The notes below the pieces were generated by a model, which had not been told where the DNA came from, did not search any database, and was given only the letters and a program-made list of their open reading frames with translations. A program made the translations under genes and the position numbers. A stretch of DNA of 5,524 nucleotides, taken from contig JAWLES010000165.1 in assembly GCA_041685935.1 (NCBI GenBank), positions 1 through 5,524 on the forward strand, written 5' to 3'. How positions within the stretch are numbered: the first letter of the stretch is position 1; every line of letters begins with the position of its first letter. Shown piece after piece: positions 1-5,524 of this stretch. The stretch is from JAIPEK01 sp041685935. GTDB taxonomy: Bacteria; Desulfobacterota; Desulfobacteria; Desulfobacterales; Desulfobacteraceae.

Positions 1-92
1 ATTTCAATTTACAATCAGTTTGGGTATGGTTTGTCAATGAAAAATTTGATAAACAGGGAGGTAATATTTACACCGGGCATACAGGAGCGAAT
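1..92 (+). promoter_or_regulatory. AT-rich leader upstream of recC (promoter not resolved)
   Basis: This stretch has 31 G or C in 92 bases, clearly lower than the roughly balanced coding sequence that follows, which fits an intergenic leader. It contains isolated promoter-like hexamers (TTTACA at 8-13, TTGTCA at 31-36, TAATAT at 62-67), but no pair has a good -35/-10 spacing of 16-18 bp, so no promoter is called. A Shine-Dalgarno-like GGGAGG lies at 56-61 with no ATG, GTG or TTG at a useful distance after it. Reading frame 1 is open from the left edge to a TGA at 94-96, so the end of an upstream gene cannot be fully excluded. The low G+C argues against that. Confidence 0.35.
83..87 (+). promoter_or_regulatory. 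Ribosome binding site of recC (decides the TTG start)
   Basis: AGGAG sits 5 bases before the TTG at 93-95. It supports TTG as the initiation codon, because the recC frame has no ATG, GTG or other TTG upstream within the window. The next in-frame ATG is codon 47, inside a conserved motif, and so is too late. Confidence 0.7.
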
Positions 93-3000
93 TTGACGCA
101 GAACAGCGGGATAAATTTTTATTTCAGCAACAGTTACCGGCAGCTTGCCGGGCTTTTCACAGACCTTCAAAAGGAGGACCAGGACACCGGTCCCTTTGGC
201 AAAGAGTATATCATCGTACAGACCGATGGTATGCAGAAATGGCTGTGCCTTGAAAGTGCAGAAGCGAACACCGTATTTGCAGGGTTTGAATTCCTCGGGG
301 TCAACTCCTTTTTCAGAAAGCTCTACCATCTGCTGAAAAAGGAACAGGAGGGTGCATCTGTATTCAGTGTCAGGGTGTTAAAGTGGATGATCTATAAGAT
401 TTTCAAGCAGGCCCTTGGAAAAGAGGAGGCCTTTTCAGTGATCCAGGCATATGCCCAAGGAAAGGATCACAGGATTTTCCAGCTTTCATCGGTGATGGCG
501 GACCTGTTTGAACAGTATATGATTTACCGTCCGGAGATGATTGAAGCATGGAATAAAGGGATGCTTTTTTGCGAAGGCGGTAAAGGAGCCGCCTCTCCGC
601 TGCATGAAAAATGGCAGATGATGTTGTGGCAATATATCAAAGCCTTCACAGGCCGGGCAATACCGGATCGGGTGGAAATGAGAAACAGCCTGCTTGAAAA
701 ATTGTCTGAACCGGATTCAGGGAAAATCATAAGGGAAAAAATGGGGACACGTGTCTCCCTGTTCGGTTTCACGGTTCTGCCGGAGTACTATCTTTACCTG
801 TTTGAAAGGCTTTCTGCAAATATCAGGGTGGATTTTTTTCTCATGAACCCTTGCCCTTCAGAGTACTGGTTCGATATCGTTGATCACAGGGAAAAGTACG
901 CAAAAGAGAAAAGGTTTTTCCTGGAGAAGGGAATGGACCCGGAACTCCTCTACCTTGATACCGGCAATCCGCTGCTCTCGTTTTTCGGGAAAGTGGGACG
1001 GGATTTCTTTTCGAACATCTTCATGCTGGACAGCGCACACAGCAAAAGCCGGGAGGCTCTGGTCTGCTCAGGCTGTGACAGTCTGCTTTCCCACCTTAAA
1101 ACGGACATTCATACACTTGAAAACAGGCCGGATACTGGAGAACGTATACCGTTCGACCTTCAGGACCGTTCCGTGAGGATCGTCTCCTGCTATTCCCCTT
1201 TGCGGGAGGTGGAAGTGCTGGCTGATTCCATACTCGAGATGTTTGATACAGGCAGGCCGGGTGCAGTGGATAAAATTGCGGCATCAGACATCCTGGTGGT
1301 TATGCCTGATATCGAAACATATGCTCCTTACATCGAACAGGTGTTTTCCCGCTTTTCCGGATTTGACCCGAATCATCCGTTTATCCCGTATACCATTGCC
1401 GATCGGGTTGTACACGGTGAAAACACTGTTGCAGGGGTGATGAAAAAAATACTTGAACTGCCCGGCAAGAGGGCGGAGGCTCCTGAGATTTTTTCCGTGA
1501 TTGAGTCAAAGCCGGTAAGAGATGCTTTTTCCCTTAAGTCAGAGGAGATATCCGTAATCCGGGGATGGATTCAGCAGTCAGGTATAAGATGGGGAATTGA
1601 TGCAGGCCACAGGGAGGAACTCGGCCTTCCCGGTTATGGGGAATACTCCTGGAAGTGGGGGGCTGACAGGCTCATGGCTGGATATGCAATGGAGCAGGAG
1701 CGGGATCGGTTCATCAGCGGGATCATACCGAGCGATTCGGTACAGGGAGGTGAAGCAGATCTTCTGGGCAGGTTTCATACAATTGTTTACACTTTGTTCG
1801 AGTTTCTGGCTCAAAAAGGTCATATGAAAACCGGGGACGAATGGGCGGCCCTCTTCTCATCCACGGCTTCCACCCTGTTCGGGCAGGCTGCGGCTCATGA
1901 GGACGGACCAGGGAACCTTGATATGGAGGACATTCTTGTCCGGGTCGGCAGGAACATAAATGACGGCTTCATGGAAAAGGGTCTGGATTCCAAAACCCCT
2001 CTTCCTTTCGAGGTGTTTTGCGCCGAGTTCTCCAGGTACCTTGACATGCCCCCGGAAAAGGACAACCGCTTTTTAAGCCGGGGCATCACGTTCTCTTCCA
2101 TGGTGCCCATGCGGAGTATCCCTTTCAGGGTGATCTGCATGCTCGGAATGAATGAAGAGGATTTTCCCAGGAAAAACCGGCTTTCGGAATTCGACCTTAT
2201 CGAGCATTTCCCGCAAAAGGGTGACAGGAGCACAAGAGACAATGACCTCTATCTTTTTCTGGAAATGCTGCTTTCAGCGGAAGATCGTCTGTACATAAGC
2301 TACACCGGCAAAAATATCAAGGACAATTCTGATATTCCACCTTCCCGGGCGGTTTCCCACCTGACCGATTATATGGACAAAAACTTTTATGTAAAGGGTG
2401 ATCCTGACAGGAGCGTCACGGACGTGATTCATATCCGGCACCCGCTGCAGCCGTTCAGTAAACGGTACTTTTCCTGCAATGCGGAAAACGAATCCCTTTT
2501 TACCTACCGGGACAAACAGTATTTCGCTCCTGACATGTCCGCGCCGGATGCCGGTCTGCCCGTGGTTAAGCTTTCAGGAGATAAAGAAGAGGAAGTGTTC
2601 CATGATATTCATCTTGATGACTTTGTACGATTTTTCAGCGATCCCTGCAGGTTTTTCCTTGAAAAAAGGGTCAGGGCTGCCTTTCCGGCTGTACAGGACC
2701 CGCTGGAGCACAGGGAATTGTTTGATGAGAACAGGCTGCTCGATTTCAAGGTGAAACAGTTGGTGGTAAACAGCCTTTTGAAAGGGGAGAGTCCGGACTG
2801 GGATCTTGAAAAAATGAAAGCCGAGGCGCAGCTGCCGTACGGAAAATACAGGAACCGGTACCTGGCGGACCGGAAAAAGGAGGCAAGGGACCTGGTGGAC
2901 AAAATAACAAGTGCGGCAGGGCCTGTTTCAGGGCTATGCAGGCAGGAGCTGGAAACACGGGCTGCAGGAGTTCGTATCAGGGCTCAATCCCTGCCGTTTG

Positions 3001-3497
3001 TCCGGCAGGGTTATGAAAAGGTGCTTGTGGGTTGGCACACAGCCGGTAAAAAAGCCAAATATATTATCAGGGCATGGTTCAGTCTTCTTCTGGCAAGCGC
3101 ATGCAGGGATGAAGACACGCCTTTAAGGCTCTGTTTTGTTTTTGCTGATGATGTACTTGACATTCCGGGCATGGCGCAATCTGATGCCGCGGATATCCTT
3201 GAGGGCCTTGTGAAGATGTATCTCGGGGGGCTGGAGTCTCCCCTGGTGTTTTTCCCTGCATCGAGTTTGAAATTCATGGAAACGGAGCGGAAACAGGGAA
3301 TGGAAAAAGCACTTAAGGCAGCTGAAAAGACTTTTTACGGTGACAACTATACAAGGTCTGAAATGGATGATTCTGCGCATTTCCGGCACTTTTTCAGGCT
3401 CCCGGATGTGTTTGACCGTTACCGGGCCGAGTTTGTCGCAAACAGCAGAGCGGTGTGGAATTCATTTCTCGATGCCTGCGGAGGTGATCATGGATAA
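93..3497 (+). CDS. recC: RecC, exodeoxyribonuclease V gamma subunit
   Basis: This is the RecC subunit of the cytoplasmic RecBCD helicase-nuclease. In this family RecC holds RecB and RecD together, splits the duplex ahead of the motors and scans the 3' strand for Chi. The protein is 1134 aa, close to the 1122 aa of E. coli RecC, and compares along its whole length with the E. coli sequence as I remember it. Landmarks are VQTDGM (42-47), FQLSS..ADLF..Y..YRP (129-147), NPCPSEYW (252-259), GNPLL..GK.GRDFF (291-306), SPLREVEV (368-375), PYTIADR (432-438), SGIRWGID (496-503), MVPMRSIPF (670-678), GDRS..D (from G710) and LPYG (914-917). As in other RecC proteins, the helicase-like fold has no Walker A motif, so it is not a motor. 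The TTG start is chosen from AGGAG at 83-87 and because residues 7-13 already match E. coli residues near position 2. The gene overlaps recB by 8 bp. Several Chi-reading residues differ from E. coli. AddB is unlikely given these RecC-specific motifs. Confidence 0.96.
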   Translation: MTQNSGINFYFSNSYRQLAGLFTDLQKEDQDTGPFGKEYIIVQTDGMQKWLCLESAEANTVFAGFEFLGVNSFFRKLYHLLKKEQEGASVFSVRVLKWMIYKIFKQALGKEEAFSVIQAYAQGKDHRIFQLSSVMADLFEQYMIYRPEMIEAWNKGMLFCEGGKGAASPLHEKWQMMLWQYIKAFTGRAIPDRVEMRNSLLEKLSEPDSGKIIREKMGTRVSLFGFTVLPEYYLYLFERLSANIRVDFFLMNPCPSEYWFDIVDHREKYAKEKRFFLEKGMDPELLYLDTGNPLLSFFGKVGRDFFSNIFMLDSAHSKSREALVCSGCDSLLSHLKTDIHTLENRPDTGERIPFDLQDRSVRIVSCYSPLREVEVLADSILEMFDTGRPGAVDKIAASDILVVMPDIETYAPYIEQVFSRFSGFDPNHPFIPYTIADRVVHGENTVAGVMKKILELPGKRAEAPEIFSVIESKPVRDAFSLKSEEISVIRGWIQQSGIRWGIDAGHREELGLPGYGEYSWKWGADRLMAGYAMEQERDRFISGIIPSDSVQGGEADLLGRFHTIVYTLFEFLAQKGHMKTGDEWAALFSSTASTLFGQAAAHEDGPGNLDMEDILVRVGRNINDGFMEKGLDSKTPLPFEVFCAEFSRYLDMPPEKDNRFLSRGITFSSMVPMRSIPFRVICMLGMNEEDFPRKNRLSEFDLIEHFPQKGDRSTRDNDLYLFLEMLLSAEDRLYISYTGKNIKDNSDIPPSRAVSHLTDYMDKNFYVKGDPDRSVTDVIHIRHPLQPFSKRYFSCNAENESLFTYRDKQYFAPDMSAPDAGLPVVKLSGDKEEEVFHDIHLDDFVRFFSDPCRFFLEKRVRAAFPAVQDPLEHRELFDENRLLDFKVKQLVVNSLLKGESPDWDLEKMKAEAQLPYGKYRNRYLADRKKEARDLVDKITSAAGPVSGLCRQELETRAAGVRIRAQSLPFVRQGYEKVLVGWHTAGKKAKYIIRAWFSLLLASACRDEDTPLRLCFVFADDVLDIPGMAQSDAADILEGLVKMYLGGLESPLVFFPASSLKFMETERKQGMEKALKAAEKTFYGDNYTRSEMDDSAHFRHFFRLPDVFDRYRAEFVANSRAVWNSFLDACGGDHG
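3480..3489 (+). promoter_or_regulatory. Long Shine-Dalgarno site of recB inside the recC 3' end
   Basis: GGAGGTGATC ends directly against the recB ATG at 3490. All 10 bases match the complement of the usual bacterial 16S rRNA 3' end (known 3' tail GATCACCTCCTTA). The GGAGG core lies 5 bases before the ATG. The site also encodes RecC residues near its C-terminus (Gly-Gly-Asp-His), so recC and recB translation are physically coupled. Confidence 0.8.
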
Positions 3498-5524
3498 ACC
3501 TGATACCGAATTCACCGGGTTTGATCCTGCTGGTGTAAAGCTTTCCGGCCCCAATCTTGTGGAGGCCGGAGCAGGCACCGGCAAGACTTTTTCCCTGGCT
3601 CTTCTCTACCTCAGGGGAGTTCTGGAGCTTGAGGCGGATGTTGACGGTATTCTTGCAGTGACCTTCACCAATGCCGCTGTGGCGGAACTCAAGGACAGGA
3701 TCAGGTCATTCATGGACCAGGCGATTTTTGTTATCAGTCATGGTGAATCAGCAGAGGCCGAACCCCTTATTGCTGAAATTGTCAAAAACGCCATGGAAAC
3801 CAGGGACCCGGGAATTGTCAAACTTATACTGAAAAAGGCGCTGTACTCCCTGGACGAGGCACATGTATATACGATACACGGCTTCTGCCGGAGGGTCCTT
3901 GACGAGTATGCTTTTTTGACAAAGGCGGGATTCGACACAGAGGTGATTACTGATGATTTCGAGTATATGCAGGAGGCGGCTGAAGACTACTACAGAACGA
4001 GGATCGATATACACCCGCCGGCCATGCTGTCGCTCCTGAAAAAGGATATGGGGCTTACCCCTGACCGGCTGCTTTCGCATGCATCCCGGCTGCTGAACAA
4101 ACCCGGTCTTTCCATTTATGCGGATGATGCAGAAGTGGCAGACCTTGATAATGCCTGGAAAAAGGTCGGGGCGTTATTCAGGAAAAACGGCGGGGAGGCT
4201 GCGGACCTTCTGCGGGAATCGGAGAAGCTCAAGCGCAACAAGGAAAATTTCAAGCATGAAAACCTGGAGACTTACATTTCCATGCTTTCCGAATCCATTG
4301 AAAGCGATATGCCTGACATGCGGCTGCTTCATCGTTTTTCCGCCTCCAATGTACAAGACCAGACCCTTGCTAAATTTGCAAAACACGGTGATTTTCCGGG
4401 GCATGAATTGTTTGACGCCTGTCTGGATTTTGTTGACCTTTTTTCACGGGTCAGGGGAAAGGTGATAAAGGAAAGTGTTGAATACATAAAACAGCGTACC
4501 AGGATCAAAAAGGAAATGCTCAATCAGAAGAGCTTTTCCGACCTTCTTGAAGATGTCCATCAGGCAGTATCTGAAAACGGGTTTGAAAATTCCCTGACAC
4601 GGGCATTGCGCAAAAAGTACAGGCTCGGGTTCATTGACGAGTTCCAGGATACTGACCAGTTCCAGTGGGAGATTATCAAATCGGTTTTTGTGAACGGCGG
4701 TATACCACTTTTCCTGATCGGTGATCCGAAACAGGCTGTTTACAGTTTCAGGGGGGCGGACGTGTTCTCCTACATAAGGGCCAAAGAAGAAGTGCCGGAT
4801 ATACGGAAATACCGGCTTGAAACCAATTACCGTTCATCTGACAGGTTTGTGAGGGCGGTGAACGAGGTTTTCTCTTCAGGATCGTTTGGCAGAAGCCCTT
4901 TTCTGCTTGATAAAATCGAATACAACCCGGTCCTTTCGGCCTCGTCTGCAAAAGCGGAAAATATGCAGGTGACTGAATCAGGAAAAGAGGACGGCTGCTC
5001 ATTCGTGATCTGGAAAGAGGATACAGTTACAGCCAAAAGCAATTTTGAAGGCCGGGTGGAAACTGCAGTGGCAAATGAAATCACTGAGATTCTTCAGCCC
5101 GGAGCGTTTGTTATCAGGGAAAAAGGGGAACATAGAGACCTTGATCCAAAGGATATCGCAGTGCTGGTGTTGACGCATGAACAGGGCAGGGCGGTTAAAA
5201 ACGTGCTGGACCGCATGAACATTCCAAGCGTGATCAGCCGGTCGGGTTCGGTTTTTGATACGCCCGAGGCGGTTGACCTGTTCAGGCTTCTTACCGCCTG
5301 CCATGGAAGTGTGGACCGGGATCTGATGCTCGGCACCCTGGTCTCGGGTATCGGAGGAATGGATGAAGAGTACCTGTGCATGATAAGCGAAGCCGAGTTT
5401 GAGCGCCACCTTGAAGGCTTCAGGTCCTACTCGAGGATATGGAGGGAAAAGGGAGTCGCTGCAATGACAGCCGCGTTTTTTCATGATTACGGTGTATATG
5501 AAAGGTTTTTAAGGAGTGTGTCAG
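3490..5524 (+). CDS. recB: RecB, exodeoxyribonuclease V beta subunit, N-terminal 678 residues (cut by window edge)
   Basis: This is the RecB subunit, a superfamily 1A 3'-to-5' helicase with a C-terminal nuclease that does the DNA cutting in RecBCD. I translated it codon by codon and it stays open to the right edge without a stop or frameshift. Visible helicase motifs are: Walker A EAGAGTGKT (25-33, K32 and T33); motif Ia AVTFTNAAVAEL (56-67); TIHGFC (128-133); Walker B FIDEFQDTD (381-389, D383 and E384); motif III LIGDPKQAVYSFRGAD (409-424); and motif IV NYRS (446-449, likely arginine R448). SFSDLL (346-351) and the IPSV..R..SVF block (578-588) also fit RecB. E. coli RecB is about 1180 aa, so helicase motifs V and VI and the whole nuclease domain lie outside the window and cannot be judged. 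The start is ATG at 3490, 8 bp inside recC, behind a very strong ribosome binding site. The Walker A has Gly where E. coli has Ser (EASAGTGKT), a mild change. AddA is the closest alternative, but the partner gene is recC, not addB. Confidence 0.95.
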   Translation, partial: MDKPDTEFTGFDPAGVKLSGPNLVEAGAGTGKTFSLALLYLRGVLELEADVDGILAVTFTNAAVAELKDRIRSFMDQAIFVISHGESAEAEPLIAEIVKNAMETRDPGIVKLILKKALYSLDEAHVYTIHGFCRRVLDEYAFLTKAGFDTEVITDDFEYMQEAAEDYYRTRIDIHPPAMLSLLKKDMGLTPDRLLSHASRLLNKPGLSIYADDAEVADLDNAWKKVGALFRKNGGEAADLLRESEKLKRNKENFKHENLETYISMLSESIESDMPDMRLLHRFSASNVQDQTLAKFAKHGDFPGHELFDACLDFVDLFSRVRGKVIKESVEYIKQRTRIKKEMLNQKSFSDLLEDVHQAVSENGFENSLTRALRKKYRLGFIDEFQDTDQFQWEIIKSVFVNGGIPLFLIGDPKQAVYSFRGADVFSYIRAKEEVPDIRKYRLETNYRSSDRFVRAVNEVFSSGSFGRSPFLLDKIEYNPVLSASSAKAENMQVTESGKEDGCSFVIWKEDTVTAKSNFEGRVETAVANEITEILQPGAFVIREKGEHRDLDPKDIAVLVLTHEQGRAVKNVLDRMNIPSVISRSGSVFDTPEAVDLFRLLTACHGSVDRDLMLGTLVSGIGGMDEEYLCMISEAEFERHLEGFRSYSRIWREKGVAAMTAAFFHDYGVYERFLRSVS

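Noticed and set aside
8..67. Sigma-70 promoter from TTTACA, TTGTCA and TAATAT hexamers
   Set aside because: No two hexamers are 16-18 bp apart in the right order, so a promoter call would rest on single weak matches.
1..96. Possible C-terminal end of an upstream gene in frame 1, or a 19-codon ORF from ATG at 37
   Set aside because: The low G+C, the short length, the lack of a ribosome binding site before the ATG at 37 and the lack of any recognisable protein tail make it unsupported. It is kept only as a caveat.
1895..2242. 115-codon open frame on the minus strand
   Set aside because: It is antisense to the best conserved part of RecC (around MVPMRSIPF and GDRS), so it is a shadow of recC codon constraints.
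4118..4465. 115-codon open frame on the plus strand in another frame of recB
   Set aside because: The recB frame is uninterrupted here and aligns with E. coli RecB, so there is no sign of a frameshift or an overlapping gene.
1292..5170. Chi-like octamers
   Set aside because: By eye I found no exact GCTGGTGG on either strand, only one-mismatch copies (1292-1299, 2759-2766, 2891-2898, 3529-3536, 5163-5170). A few near matches in 5.5 kb of this composition mean nothing without genome statistics.
4999..5484. 161-codon open frame on the minus strand
   Set aside because: It lies wholly antisense to recB, which carries a continuous, clearly homologous protein through the same bases. Its translation shows no recognisable motif.
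93..5524. AddAB-type rather than RecBC-type enzyme
   Set aside because: The first gene matches RecC-specific blocks from end to end, and the helicase subunit follows it in RecBC style. I saw no AddB-like iron-sulfur cysteine pattern near the C-terminus.

Overview
This window is a plain two-gene segment of a recBCD-type DNA repair locus, all on the + strand. It holds a complete recC gene (93-3497) and the 5' 678 codons of recB (3490 onward), which runs off the right edge. Together with RecD, not in this window, these proteins form the RecBCD (exonuclease V) helicase-nuclease. That enzyme loads on double-strand breaks, unwinds and degrades DNA until it meets a Chi site, then prepares a 3' single strand for RecA.

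Layout: bases 1-92 are AT-rich (about one third G+C by hand count, against roughly half in the genes) and look like an intergenic leader. recC starts at a TTG codon behind an AGGAG ribosome binding site. recC and recB overlap by 8 bp. The recB binding site is embedded in the last recC codons and is unusually long, a 10-base match to the complement of the bacterial 16S rRNA 3' end. There is no ptrA-like gene between them, unlike in E. coli (recC-ptrA-recB-recD). No tRNA, rRNA, mobile element, CRISPR array, repeat family or terminator was seen.

Organism: a bacterium with the RecBCD (not AddAB) version of the end-processing enzyme, so most likely Gram-negative. Both proteins are clearly divergent from the enterobacterial ones. 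The sequence alone does not fix the lineage. A non-gammaproteobacterial group such as Desulfobacterota is only a guess.

I found no new system here. The most useful observation is that several RecC positions known to read Chi in E. coli are changed, while the structural and latch residues around them are kept. This predicts a different Chi sequence, or none, in this organism. The translational architecture at the recC/recB junction and at the recC start is the second point worth a look.
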